From Caldilineaceae bacterium (GTDB lineage: Bacteria > Chloroflexota > Anaerolineae > Caldilineales > Caldilineaceae), in assembly GCA_026708085.1 (NCBI GenBank), contig JAPOVP010000091.1:1-64000 (forward strand): a stretch of 64,000 nucleotides of DNA, given 5' to 3'. The notes under the pieces were generated by a model. That model saw nothing but the letters and a program-made list of their open reading frames with translations, was not told where the DNA came from and ran no database searches. Positions 26,963 to 36,135 of the stretch are shown one piece after another. The position numbers were made by a program, and so were the translations under genes. Position 1 is the stretch's first letter. Each line of letters opens with the position of its first letter.

Positions 26963-27766
26963 TTACAGGTGGTTCAGATACAGCTGTGGATCGTTCAGAA
27001 ATCCTCGCGTCACGCTCACGTGCTCCAATGATTCCCAGGGCACGGGCTGGGGGGGTGACTGGTCGAAGTTCAGAATGGTGGCGCCGGGAAAGGCCATCAG
27101 GATTGGCGAGTGGGTAGCGATAATAAATTGGGCGTCGCGCGCGACCATCTCTTTCAATAGGGCAAGCATCCCAACCTGCCGCAGGGGCGAGAGCGGCGCC
27201 TCCGGTTCATCCAGCAGATACAGGCCGTCGGGCACAAAACGGGCCTGAAACAGGGCCAGGAACGCCTCTCCGTGAGAGCGTGCGTCAAGTCCGTCTCCGT
27301 AGCTCTCCTCAATCGCGGCCAGCTGGCCCGAGTATGCCATCTTCGCCATGCTCTTGGCGAAGTCGGAGCGGCCCTCGTACTCCGCGTCCACGTTGGCCAT
27401 CTCCGTCTGCAGCTCCGCCTGCATCTGGGCGATACGCTTGGCAAAGCCGAAAAAGTCCTCGGCCCGCAGGTAAAATCCCCGTCCCGTCCGTTTCGTCCAA
27501 GCCAGGCGCAGATGTCTGGACAGCTGCCGTACCGTGGCCAGCGATGGATCGCTGCCCGCCTCCTCCGCGCCAACCGTCGGCAGACGCACAGCCGTGGCCA
27601 GCGCCTCCAGGAAGGTGGACTTGCCGCTGCCGTTTTCGCCTACCAGAAAGGTCACCGAACTCTCAAAGCGCACCTTCTCCAATCGGGCGATGACAGGCAC
27701 GTTATATGGGAATATCCCTTCTTGGGGGAATGAGGGACCTTTCTCAATCGAGGTGAGGTGGATCAT
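26963..27766 (-). CDS. AAA family ATPase (ABC-type, RecF/SMC-like small)
   Basis: This 267-aa soluble ATPase shows Walker A GENGSGKST (43-51), a conserved Arg/Lys-rich middle, and Walker B YLLDEPEAPLSP followed by an IIATHSPIL switch region. This is the layout of small stand-alone AAA_21/AAA_23-type ATPases that resemble ABC nucleotide-binding domains. ATG at 27766 (MIHLTSIEK) is the likely start. It lies between the FAD subunit gene and the FeS-Mo gene, all minus strand, so it is probably co-transcribed. Whether it assists cofactor insertion or is an unrelated passenger cannot be told. Confidence 0.85.
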   Translation of the reverse strand: MIHLTSIEKGPSFPQEGIFPYNVPVIARLEKVRFESSVTFLVGENGSGKSTFLEALATAVRLPTVGAEEAGSDPSLATVRQLSRHLRLAWTKRTGRGFYLRAEDFFGFAKRIAQMQAELQTEMANVDAEYEGRSDFAKSMAKMAYSGQLAAIEESYGDGLDARSHGEAFLALFQARFVPDGLYLLDEPEAPLSPLRQVGMLALLKEMVARDAQFIIATHSPILMAFPGATILNFDQSPPQPVPWESLEHVSVTRGFLNDPQLYLNHL

Positions 27767-27826
27767 AGCCCACGCGCTCACGCCTCACTGCAAAAAGAGT
27801 GGCCGAACGCTCGACCACTGCCTTGG

Positions 27827-28750
27827 CTACGCATCCTCCGGCTCTGCCGGCGCGTCATTCATGCGCGCCCGCTCCACCGAGGTCTGCAGCACTCGCCTCA
27901 GCAGCACCCCTATCATCTCATGGCGATACGCCTGCGACGCGCGGTACTTGCTGGTGCGCAAACTTGCCTGCGTCTGGGCCGCGGCAATGGCCCTCTCCAC
28001 AGTGTCGTCGTCAAATGCCTCAGCCGTCGTCAATACCTCTTCCGCACCGGTGGCGCGGAAAGGGGTCGGGCCGGCCGGCCCAATTGCAATGACCGCATCC
28101 TCCACCCGGCGCAGCGTTGCATCCAACCGCACTCTGGCCGCGATGCCCAGGACCGGCAGCGCCACGCCCTGCGGCCGCATGATACGGTCAAAGGCGTTGC
28201 CCGCCCGCGCACCCGTCGGCCGGAAGCGGAACGCGTGCAGCATCTGGTCGGGCGCCAGACGGTTGCGGCCGGGGCCGGCAAAGATGGAGAGCAGCGGCTG
28301 CCAACTATGCAGCGTCCCCCGCGCGCTGTGCGCGGCGACCTCGACCTCCGCCTCCAGCGCCAGCAGACCGATCGTCCCGTCCGCCGCCGGCAACGCGTGC
28401 GCCACATTCCCGCCCAGCGTCGCCACATTACGCACCTGCGGCCCGCCGATGACGCCGCAACTCTCGGTCAGACATCTGGCATGCGCGCGCAGCAGTGGGC
28501 TGTTCTCAATCTGCGTATGCGTGATCCCGGCGCCCAGAACGATCCACCCGTCCTCCTGCGCGACGCGGTCGATGCCACCAATTTTGGTCACATCCACCAG
28601 CACCTCGGGCGCCTCCGCCTGTTCGGCCTCCATATCTAGGATCAGATCGGTGCCGCCGGCGATAATGCGAGCCTTGTCCTTGTGCTGATGCAGCAATGAG
28701 AGCGCTTCAGCAACGGTTGCAGGCGTATGGTAAGCACGCCACCGGGCCAT
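27827..28750 (-). CDS. Xanthine dehydrogenase-family FAD-binding subunit
   Basis: This 307-aa protein is the medium, FAD-binding subunit of a molybdenum hydroxylase. RIIAGGTDLILDM and GGPQVRNVATLGGNV-type motifs bind the FAD, with VLGAGITHTQIENSPLL between them; the CO-dehydrogenase flavoprotein C-terminal domain follows. ATG at 28750 (MARWRAYHTP) is preferred to the upstream frame extension at 28837. It is the first gene of the minus-strand cluster and would pass electrons from the FeS clusters of the 23839-26877 protein to an acceptor. The stretch 28751-29131 holds no supported gene. Confidence 0.9.
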   Translation of the reverse strand: MARWRAYHTPATVAEALSLLHQHKDKARIIAGGTDLILDMEAEQAEAPEVLVDVTKIGGIDRVAQEDGWIVLGAGITHTQIENSPLLRAHARCLTESCGVIGGPQVRNVATLGGNVAHALPAADGTIGLLALEAEVEVAAHSARGTLHSWQPLLSIFAGPGRNRLAPDQMLHAFRFRPTGARAGNAFDRIMRPQGVALPVLGIAARVRLDATLRRVEDAVIAIGPAGPTPFRATGAEEVLTTAEAFDDDTVERAIAAAQTQASLRTSKYRASQAYRHEMIGVLLRRVLQTSVERARMNDAPAEPEDA

Positions 28751-29131
28751 TGCGAAAATCCTGGTCAAAGAAGGAAAAAAATTTGCCGAAGTATAGCACG
28801 GAAGATTCCCTTTTGGAAACGCACCGGGCTCCGGCATGAATTCGTAAGTGGGGGTAAGTTTCTGGCTGACTTTGGGAACTTACATTTGGATCCGCAGTCC
28901 GCTATTTTGGACATTCCCAAGACCGGGACGCTCCCGGTTCAGACATTGGGAGCATTTATGAGTGAGGGAGAAGTGCCCGGTCTGGAAATCGTTTTCCGGC
29001 CGTTCCTTTTGTATCTGCGCATTGTTAGTCGAAAATTACGCGTGTGATGAGGAGTGAGCAGTGGAGTTTTGCAATATGCCTCGTCTGCTAGAGATCAACG
29101 CACATTACATCGATGATTTGTGCAAAATCAT

Positions 29132-29713
29132 CTATTCGCTGAAATGCGGTTCGGGGAGAGCGACCCGATATTGATAGTAATAGAAACGGGTCGCAAGATG
29201 TTGAAGGTAAGGAGGATGAAAGTAGGAACGCCTTTGCAGTTCACCGATTCTAGCACGGGCATATATCTCATCAACCGGTATAGCGAAATAGCGTTTGAAA
29301 TCTACGACCAATTCTGGCAGACCTTGGACCATAGAATCATGCTCGCGTTCAATGCTTTGTAAGAATTGGTACCGGATATCTCTGTTCGTTCTGATGAAAT
29401 TCCAGGTTCTGCTGTTTATTCCAGGCGTCCGTCTGACATTCTCGGCAGTCTGAACTTCGCAGAAAAGAACGCTTGACATGAGTTTGGCGGTATTGTTGTT
29501 ACCCTCGCCTTGTCGTTCCTGCCAATCCCATTCGAGATCACAGTCCTGGCTTACAACGATTGCATAAGGATGCACAACTTTGTTAATCGCAATTTCGTCG
29601 GAGCCAATTGTATCCAACGTCACCATCAGCTGTACTAGATTGCTTACGATTTCTCCTTGACGCAGTGGGCCGGTCGAAGGTGCGTTTTCGTAAATGGACC
29701 CTGGCGCAGCCAA
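29132..29713 (-). CDS. Hypothetical protein with a SQDCDL motif (193 aa)
   Basis: No family was recognised. The motif HPYAIVVSQDCDLEWDW near residues 48-64 has a Cys/Asp-rich core seen in various uncharacterised proteins that accompany accessory cassettes. The C-terminal part has FRRYFAI-like and FYYYQYRVALPEPHFSE segments. The start is TTG at 29713, 6 bases after AGGGG and immediately after the stop of the preceding gene, a clear translational-coupling arrangement. It is the last gene of the three-gene TIGR04255 cassette in AT-richer DNA. Confidence 0.72.
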   Translation of the reverse strand: MAAPGSIYENAPSTGPLRQGEIVSNLVQLMVTLDTIGSDEIAINKVVHPYAIVVSQDCDLEWDWQERQGEGNNNTAKLMSSVLFCEVQTAENVRRTPGINSRTWNFIRTNRDIRYQFLQSIEREHDSMVQGLPELVVDFKRYFAIPVDEIYARARIGELQRRSYFHPPYLQHLATRFYYYQYRVALPEPHFSE

Positions 29714-29716
29714 ACT

Positions 29717-30157
29717 TTACCCCTCACTGAGCTCAAGCTCGAATGGCGGTGGTTCGATTGTATCACGCACAACTGCACTCACACGCGTCGCGCGGGGTAG
29801 CAAAGACTGAGTTGGCAGGCTCCGAGTCTGGTAGAAGGAGTAAATGCTGGCCAGAGACTCAGCAAGCTCGATCAGACCCTCTTCAGGGATTCGATCAACC
29901 AGATAGTGACAGAACAGAATAATCGCCCACTCCCTTTCACCTGGCTGGAATCCTGTACTTTCTTGTCTGACAATACAGGCAGATGTCGAATCATCCGCTG
30001 TTAAGTTCAATGCCATATCGTGGCCAAGTTCGTCACCCCCGGATGTTTTCTCCTGAAAGCGGCTTTGGTCCCATAGCGCTATGTAGTCGAGGAGTGATAC
30101 ACCAACGGAATAAGCGTCCGGCTTTCTGATGGTACTGATCGAGAAGTCTTGTTTCAT
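29717..30157 (-). CDS. Hypothetical protein (146 aa), middle gene of TIGR04255 cassette
   Basis: No family was recognised. The protein is acidic and helical, with SVGVSLLDYIALWDQSRFQE near the N-terminus and AIILFCHYLVDRIPEEGLIEL in the middle. The ATG at 30157 is preceded by GGAGGT, a strong Shine-Dalgarno sequence lying inside the 3' end of the TIGR04255 gene, so the two coding regions overlap by 125 bases in different frames. Its stop overlaps the ribosome-binding region of the next gene. Confidence 0.72.
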   Translation of the reverse strand: MKQDFSISTIRKPDAYSVGVSLLDYIALWDQSRFQEKTSGGDELGHDMALNLTADDSTSACIVRQESTGFQPGEREWAIILFCHYLVDRIPEEGLIELAESLASIYSFYQTRSLPTQSLLPRATRVSAVVRDTIEPPPFELELSEG

Positions 30158-30845
30158 GTCCTACCTCCGTACGTTGGTCGGAGAAGAAATCGCTATCAAT
30201 CAGGTAGGCTACTTCGTCCGTCTCTTCTATCATTACTAGGCCATGCTGAATACGTACCTGACCCAAGGTTCCTTCTAACCGCAGTGTGGCGATCTGAGTG
30301 CAGTCGTTGACGCGCGGACCGACGTCACTATCGGAGAGGATCCCCGCCAAATGAGGCTGGATCAGGTCTGACCATTCTACATCAGTTTGGTCTATCTCTT
30401 GACGTTGGATCAGGTTTCGATATTGCAAACCAATTCTTGTGAAGAATGCAGGCGTGTAGATTTGCTTGAGAGAATTGAGAGGCCCGCTAAGACGGTTGGT
30501 GAATTCCTCCCATCTGCTATAGCTCGACGTTCTGAGAGCTAGAAAATCTCTGGTAAGAGTAACTTGCCACTCCTTATCAACTGATATGAAATCATAACCA
30601 GATGAACCCCGGGGAAGGAATCTCCTCAGGTCTGACGGGATTGCGTCTTCAAGTTCAGCGGGCAATTGTGAAATGGGTTGTCCTTGTCTTTCCTGAAATA
30701 TCGGGAATGCACTTCGAATACTATCCTGAAAATCGGCCGGTAGAGTTGCTTCGATCTTCAGAATGCTCGGAAAGCGCAACTGGCAGACAACCTGATTTAG
30801 AGGGTTATTGTTATAACTAACTCGCTCAGTAGGTGGAAACGGCAT
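30033..30845 (-). CDS. TIGR04255 family protein (270 aa)
   Basis: The N-terminus ERVSYNNNPLNQVVCQLRFP, then ILKIEATLPADFQDSIRSAFP, follows the pattern of TIGR04255, a sporadically distributed family of unknown function. KEWQVTLTRDFLALRTSSYSRWEEF and TRIGLQYRNLIQR in the middle also fit. The C-terminus (AGRLFRWCITPRLHSAMGP) is the usual family end, followed by a short tail. It is the first gene of a three-gene minus-strand unit. Sporadic distribution, low GC and odd overlaps point to horizontal transfer. Confidence 0.82.
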   Translation of the reverse strand: MPFPPTERVSYNNNPLNQVVCQLRFPSILKIEATLPADFQDSIRSAFPIFQERQGQPISQLPAELEDAIPSDLRRFLPRGSSGYDFISVDKEWQVTLTRDFLALRTSSYSRWEEFTNRLSGPLNSLKQIYTPAFFTRIGLQYRNLIQRQEIDQTDVEWSDLIQPHLAGILSDSDVGPRVNDCTQIATLRLEGTLGQVRIQHGLVMIEETDEVAYLIDSDFFSDQRTEVGHETRLLDQYHQKAGRLFRWCITPRLHSAMGPKPLSGENIRG

Positions 30846-31763
30846 AATCTTTCAGGGCAATTGTTAACTTGAAAGCAAGAGCAACACGGAATTTCTCTGG
30901 GATTATACATGCTATCTGTCGCTCGTGCGAAACTTGCTGGAGTAAGAAAGTCTCCTCCATTTCGTGGGTTACTGCGCGACCAGAGGACAGGAGTCGTTGC
31001 GCGGAGGCGGTTGTCTCCAGAGGTGGCCCCCATCAGGCGAGGACACGCTGCTCGTTAATGTGGACAATACGAGCAGTATCGATGCAACCTTCACCGAGGT
31101 GGATGCAACGCCTAGAATGCGCCCTGTTTGCAGCGCGAAGGCGATCAGAGGGTCAGGGAAGGGTAGGCGTTCCGACTAATCTCGCCGCGACGAGCGACAT
31201 ATAGCGGATCTGAGTCCGCTGTCTCGCGCTATTGGCTACAAATTGGGACGCTGTTCTCGACAGTCTGTCGGTCTGGCATTGGCCCAGTCGCAGTTCTTCT
31301 CTGCACAGTTTCCAACTGATATGAACGACTCTGTGTCTTGGCGCCCTTTTGGGCAGGGGCGTATGAAGCAACTCTTTCCCCAAGTAACAGAAGGAGTTGA
31401 AATCCTCGTAAGATGGGAGCAGAACCGGGAGTACACTCGAATGGTCAATGAGCAACACCAATGAAAGTTCAATATGATACTAAGACTTTCTGTACAGCCT
31501 GTAACCTGGTTGAGCCTGCGTCTTTTCCACTCTTGCGCTATTTGCAAGCTTTGGTTCTCATAGGGGATTTACATCAGTTCATAGTGTTGTGCTTCCGCGA
31601 CCGTCGTTAATTGAACCTCCACAAGCCCTGCATGTGTACAGGAGCGCCCAACTTGGAGCAAATTAGTGGACCTTGACAACCAAGGGCGATGAAACTACGA
31701 TTATATGTGCTTTAACTTCGGGCAGGTCTGGTTCCGTGTTTACCACCCCAAAGGAGAGTAAAA
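30846..31763. other. Gene-poor, less GC-rich intergenic region
   Basis: No reading frame here has both a credible ribosome binding site and protein-like composition. A 3'-open plus-strand stretch near 31270-31464 (SAQFPTDMNDSVSWRPF, then LFPQVTEGVEILVRW) may be the remnant of a decayed gene. The end contains the ribosome binding site AAAGGAGAG of the next gene. Confidence 0.4.
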
Positions 31764-33755
31764 GTGAAACCACAACTGCGTTTTTGGGCACTTGCAGCCA
31801 TCTTCATCCTGCTGCTTCCTATGATTGCAGCCTGCGGCGGTGCAGCGCCCGCAGCGGAGGAAGCAGCCGCCGAGCCTGAACCGGCCGCCGAGGCCGAGAG
31901 TACGGAAGCGGAGTCATCTTCGGCCTATAACGAATCTCCCATGCTGGCCGAGATGGTCGCCAACGGCGAGCTGCCGCCGGTCGAAGAGCGTCTCCCGGCA
32001 GAGCCGCAGGTGATTGAACCGGAGGACCGGATTGGCACCTACGGGGGCACCCTGCGCTTCGGCGAGGTCAACCCAATCAATCTGTGGAGCTTCGCCACCC
32101 TGCGCATGAACGGGCTCTTCAGGTATGACTTCTCCAACACCCAGGTCTTCATGGACATCGCCAAAGACTACTTCTTCTCCGATGACTACAAAACCCTGAC
32201 CATCGTCCTGCGTGAGGGCCATAAGTGGTCGGATGGCGAACCGTTCACGACCGACGACATCATGTTCGCCTGGGAAGACGTCGCGCTGAACGAAGATCTC
32301 TCCCCCGCCGGGCCGCGGTCCATCTGGCGCGCCGGAGGTGAGCCGGCAGTCTTCACCAAGATCAGTGACACCGTGGTTGAGATCAGCTTCAGTGTGCCCT
32401 ACCCGATCATCATGAACTATCTGGGTCGCACGGGCGTGGCTACCGACAACAACGTCATCATGCCCAAGCACTGGCTGAAGAAGTGGCACATCGACTACAA
32501 CGAGGATGCGCAGAAACTGGCCGAGGAGGAGGGATTTGAGACTTGGATGCAAGCCTTCAACTACCACAACCGGCCTCGCAACAACTTCCGCATCGACGGT
32601 CCCACCCTCTGGGCCTGGAAGAACGAAACGCTTACCAGCGACCGCGCAGTCGTTGTCCGCAATCCCTACTTCCACCAGGTCGACACCGCCGGCAACCAGT
32701 TGCCCTATATCGATCGCATCGAGGCCGTGATCACCGGTGACAAGGAGGTACAGACCCTGAAAGCCAGCGCCGGCGAGTTCGACTTCGAGACCTACTATAT
32801 CGATATGAAGGATATGTCGGTCTTCCAGCAAGGCGCCGAACAGGGCAACTATCGCGTCGAATTCGCCCAGAACCTCTTCTCCGCCGAGCTGGGTCTGATG
32901 CCCAATCGCACCGTCAAGGACCCGGTTCTGAGGGAACTGTTCAACAACAAGGACTTCCGCATCGCCTTGTCGATCAGCATCGACCGCGAGAGCATGAACG
33001 ACACCCTCTTCTTCGGTCTGGGCAGGCCCTTCCCGGCCACCGTCAATCCGGGCCTGAGCTTCTTCAAGGAGGAATGGGCCACGACCCACGCCGAGTATGA
33101 CCCGGAACGCGCCAACGCGCTACTCGACTCTGTCGGCCTGACCGAGCGCGACAGCGACGGATACCGGCTGCGGCCTGATGGCGAAGGCCGGCTCAGTATG
33201 CTCATCCACGTCGGCGTATCCGAAGGCCCCAAGATTGCCATGGCCGAACTGGTCCGGGATGACTGGGCCGAGGTCGGGCTTGAGGCCATCGTCGAAAACC
33301 TGGGTGAGCAGGGCGGTCTCTTCTCGCAACGACTGGCCACCAATGATCTGCAGATACCGACATGGCATCTCGATAGAAACGCCCTGTTCGGTCGCTCCCT
33401 GGGCAGCAACTACGCTGTTGACCAGACTTCCTTCTGGACCGGGACGTGGAAGGACTGGTTCCGGACCAATGGCGAGGAGGGCGTGGAGCCGCCGGAGGAG
33501 ATTAAGCGGCAGAGAGAAATCTTTGAGCAGTACAAACTGACCGCGGTCGGCACCGAAGACTTCGATAAGTATGGCGCCGAGTACTATGAGTACTTCACCA
33601 GCGAAATCCCGATGATCGGCACCATCGGCTTCACGCCGCGCCCGGTCATTATCAGCAATCGCCTTCACAACGTACCGTTGGAGGGCGCCGCCTGGATTTC
33701 GGACAACAACTTCTATGCCCCGTTCATGCCTTCACAGTGGTTCATTGAAGAGTAG
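31764..33755 (+). CDS. ABC transporter substrate-binding lipoprotein, family 5 (peptide/opine/sugar type)
   Basis: This 663-aa exported binding protein starts at GTG 31764 behind AAAGGAGAG. It has a Sec lipoprotein signal (FWALAAIFILLLPMIAACGG; lipobox Cys near residue 24) followed by an Ala/Glu-rich linker to the SBP_bac_5 fold. Family landmarks include KDYFFSDDYKTLTIVLREGHKW in parts, WSDGEPFTTDDIMFAWEDV and DNNVIMPKHW. Presumably it delivers ligand to the DppB/DppC/OppD/OppF-like genes at 37146-41320. The genes in between (oxidoreductases, amidohydrolase) suggest a carbohydrate or derivative rather than a peptide as ligand. Confidence 0.9.
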   Translation: MKPQLRFWALAAIFILLLPMIAACGGAAPAAEEAAAEPEPAAEAESTEAESSSAYNESPMLAEMVANGELPPVEERLPAEPQVIEPEDRIGTYGGTLRFGEVNPINLWSFATLRMNGLFRYDFSNTQVFMDIAKDYFFSDDYKTLTIVLREGHKWSDGEPFTTDDIMFAWEDVALNEDLSPAGPRSIWRAGGEPAVFTKISDTVVEISFSVPYPIIMNYLGRTGVATDNNVIMPKHWLKKWHIDYNEDAQKLAEEEGFETWMQAFNYHNRPRNNFRIDGPTLWAWKNETLTSDRAVVVRNPYFHQVDTAGNQLPYIDRIEAVITGDKEVQTLKASAGEFDFETYYIDMKDMSVFQQGAEQGNYRVEFAQNLFSAELGLMPNRTVKDPVLRELFNNKDFRIALSISIDRESMNDTLFFGLGRPFPATVNPGLSFFKEEWATTHAEYDPERANALLDSVGLTERDSDGYRLRPDGEGRLSMLIHVGVSEGPKIAMAELVRDDWAEVGLEAIVENLGEQGGLFSQRLATNDLQIPTWHLDRNALFGRSLGSNYAVDQTSFWTGTWKDWFRTNGEEGVEPPEEIKRQREIFEQYKLTAVGTEDFDKYGAEYYEYFTSEIPMIGTIGFTPRPVIISNRLHNVPLEGAAWISDNNFYAPFMPSQWFIEE

Positions 33756-33777
33756 GGCATAGCGAAGAGAACTGTGC

Positions 33778-33815
33778 AACACCCTGTTTCCGCCCATGGT
33801 GGGAACAGGGTGTTT
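33778..33815 (+). terminator. Intrinsic terminator-like hairpin after the binding-protein gene
   Basis: Arms AACACCCTGTT and AACAGGGTGTT flank a 15-base loop, ending in TTT, 22 bases after the stop codon. It would terminate or limit read-through from the abundant binding-protein mRNA. No gene was found in the remainder of 33816-34127. Confidence 0.75.
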
Positions 33816-34127
33816 GCTCTGTTTCGTCGACCGAACGGAGGAACTGAACTTGCAACGGGGTGGGAAACGGCCCTTTTCAAATCTGCCACTCTTCGTTAGT
33901 ATTCAAGTCCAGCCAGGAAAACGGCTAAAGAGCCGCCACAAACTGATTCGTCTGCGATGCTGAGTGCCCGCCGCACGGATGGATGGATAAGGCGTACCTG
34001 CTCCGGATCGATGCGCGTCACCGCCTCTTCCAGCGGACAGCCGTACCCGACAGCGCTCCTTTATGGTCAGCGTATTGCGCCGTTTAATTCCTGATAAAAG
34101 GCAAAGAAAGGAGAGGCCGGGAACGCC

Positions 34128-35237
34128 TTGCGTTTCACCCGCGCCGATGTCAAGATGACGCAACCGAAGAGGAAGGTAACAAAACCGGTACGCTTGGGTC
34201 TGATTGGATGCGGCGGTATTGTGCGCATCAACCATATTTCCGTATACCTCGCCCTGCCGGACGCAGTAGACGTCGTCGCGGTCGCCGATCCCGTGCCCGA
34301 CAACCTTGAATATGCAGGCAATACGCTTGAGGTGCCGCCGGCGCAGAGATATGCCGACTATCGCGACATGCTCGCCAAAGCCGAGATCGACGCGGTATCG
34401 ATCGCCACACCGCACGCCATGCACGCCGAACACGCCATTCAGGCAGCCGAGGCCGGCGTCGCCGTCATCTCCGAAAAACCAATGGCGACTTCGCTGGAAG
34501 AGGCCGACGCCATACTGGAAGCGGTCAACCGCAACGGTGTCCCCTATGCCATCATGCACAATCTGCTATTTTCCTTGCCAATGCAGGAAGCGCTGAGTCA
34601 ACTGCGAACGGGGAAGTTGGGGAAGCCGATTTTGGGTCGTGGTCAATGCATGGGGATGAAACCGGCTGACTTTGGCAGCGACCATGCCAATCCCGCCATG
34701 GCTTGGCGCGCCCAGAAGGCGGTGGGCGGCGGTTGCATCAGCGATACCGCCTATCATGAGATCTACTCGGTCGAAGCGCTGATGGGTTCGCCGGTCCGCT
34801 ATGTCGAAGCCAGGGTGAAAACGATGCGTTTCGATATCGATGTCGACGATCTCGCCATCCTCCTGTTTGAACACGAGGACGGCGCCGTTTCCACCGTGTC
34901 GGCATCATGGTGTTCGCCGGCGATCACTGCTGAACGGGGCCGCTGGTGCGAAGTGCACACCACCAATGGATCGATCCGCGTGTTTCACCGCGACGAGGAG
35001 CCGTTCTGGCGCTACGGCGGCGAGGAAGATGGCTGGAGTTCTCTCGAAATACCCGAACCGGTGGTGAAAGAGAACCCCGGCGTTGGCGGTCACTTCGGCT
35101 GCTACGCCGCCACATTTGAGGCGCTCGCCAGCGGGTCGGAAATGCCGGTCGACGGTGAAAAGGCGCGGCACAATCTGGCCATTATCGAAGCGGCGCGCCG
35201 AGCAACCGGCGAACGGCGCGCGATAGGAGTGGAGTGA
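34128..35237 (+). CDS. Gfo/Idh/MocA family oxidoreductase
   Basis: This 369-aa NAD(P)-dependent sugar-type dehydrogenase has an N-terminal Rossmann domain with VRLGLIGCGGIVRINH. It also shows AVADPVPDN, the EKP motif (VISEKPMATSLEEAD), and the C-terminal GFO_IDH_MocA_C domain with GGGCISDTAYHEIYSVEAL, whose DTAYH provides the usual catalytic Asp/His. Start is TTG 34128, 11 bases after GGAGAGG, or ATG 34155. It is followed, with a 4-base overlap or a 2-base gap, by the amidohydrolase. Confidence 0.9.
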   Translation: MRFTRADVKMTQPKRKVTKPVRLGLIGCGGIVRINHISVYLALPDAVDVVAVADPVPDNLEYAGNTLEVPPAQRYADYRDMLAKAEIDAVSIATPHAMHAEHAIQAAEAGVAVISEKPMATSLEEADAILEAVNRNGVPYAIMHNLLFSLPMQEALSQLRTGKLGKPILGRGQCMGMKPADFGSDHANPAMAWRAQKAVGGGCISDTAYHEIYSVEALMGSPVRYVEARVKTMRFDIDVDDLAILLFEHEDGAVSTVSASWCSPAITAERGRWCEVHTTNGSIRVFHRDEEPFWRYGGEEDGWSSLEIPEPVVKENPGVGGHFGCYAATFEALASGSEMPVDGEKARHNLAIIEAARRATGERRAIGVE

Positions 35238-35239
35238 AG

Positions 35240-36082
35240 ATGCGACCCTACGTGGATGTGCACTGTCATATCGGCACGACCATCACCTACGATCCTGCCG
35301 TCGGCCAGACGACCGGCCGCTGTCTGGCCCGCATGGCCTCCGCCGGCGTCGTCGCCTCGGTCATCGGGCCGACCGCCGTCGGCTCGTCGCAGATCCGGGG
35401 CATACTGGACACCAGGGACCAGAACGGGATCATCGTCCGCGCCTGTCAGCAGTTTCCCGACCGCTTTCCCATCGGCCTCGCCCTGATCGAGCTGCGCCAC
35501 GGCCAGGTCGGGGCAGATGCCTTCGAAGAGACGCTGGTCGAAGGCGGTCTCCAGGGCATTATGTGGCATCCGGCCGGCATGACCTTCGAAAGACAGCTCT
35601 ACCCCTTTCTCGAAGTCGCCTCACTCAAGGGCGGGCTCTGCCTTCTGCATGAGAGCGCAGACCGGACCGCGGCCTATGCACGGCGCTTCCCCAACCTGAC
35701 CTTCATCGTCCATGCCGGCCCAAAAGAGGAAATGGAACCCTGCATGCAGCTGGACAACGTCTGGTTTGAGGTTGTACAGAGACCCAGAGGCTCACGGTCC
35801 GATTGGGACCTGCCGCAACTGGTCAACGAGCTCGGCAGCGAGCGGATTCTCTTTGGCACTGACCTGCCCTACTACGACTTTCGCATCCTCCAGGCCCAGT
35901 TGGAAGCCGCCGACATTGACGAGGCCACCCGCGATCGCATCGCTTCCCAGAACGCCGTGAATCTGATCCGTGGTTTTCGCCCCGACTGGGAACTGCCCCA
36001 GGGAACCCTTGCCGCCCCGCAGAACTACACGCATGAAGAACTGTGGGCCCCCAAGGAGGCCGGAAGCGAAAGGCTGCTATAG
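35240..36082 (+). CDS. Amidohydrolase family protein (TIM-barrel hydrolase/decarboxylase)
   Basis: This 280-aa amidohydrolase-2-type protein has a metal-binding HxH near the start (YVDVHCHIGTT), a His in IMWHPAGMTF, FIVHAGP with the barrel His, and ERILFGTDLPYYD with the terminal catalytic Asp. The ATG at 35240 has GGAG five bases upstream; a GTG at 35234 overlaps the previous stop. Placed between two Gfo/Idh/MocA dehydrogenases, it is probably a lactonase- or aldolase-like step in degradation of a sugar acid or cyclitol. Confidence 0.87.
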   Translation: MRPYVDVHCHIGTTITYDPAVGQTTGRCLARMASAGVVASVIGPTAVGSSQIRGILDTRDQNGIIVRACQQFPDRFPIGLALIELRHGQVGADAFEETLVEGGLQGIMWHPAGMTFERQLYPFLEVASLKGGLCLLHESADRTAAYARRFPNLTFIVHAGPKEEMEPCMQLDNVWFEVVQRPRGSRSDWDLPQLVNELGSERILFGTDLPYYDFRILQAQLEAADIDEATRDRIASQNAVNLIRGFRPDWELPQGTLAAPQNYTHEELWAPKEAGSERLL

Positions 36083-36135
36083 AGGCTGATCCAGGCGCTG
36101 CAAAACGGTTCCACAAAGGTAAAGAGGAAGCTCCA

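Noticed and set aside
25285-27117. Plus-strand frame of 610 codons antisense to the FeS-Mo oxidoreductase
   Set aside because: The product is extremely Arg/His-rich; the opposite strand encodes a clear enzyme with intact cofactor motifs.
29120-29362. Plus-strand 80-codon frame
   Set aside because: It is opposite the SQDCDL-containing gene, with no ribosome binding site.
31914-33089. Minus-strand frame of 391 codons
   Set aside because: It is a mirror of the family-5 binding protein; no ribosome binding site or domain.
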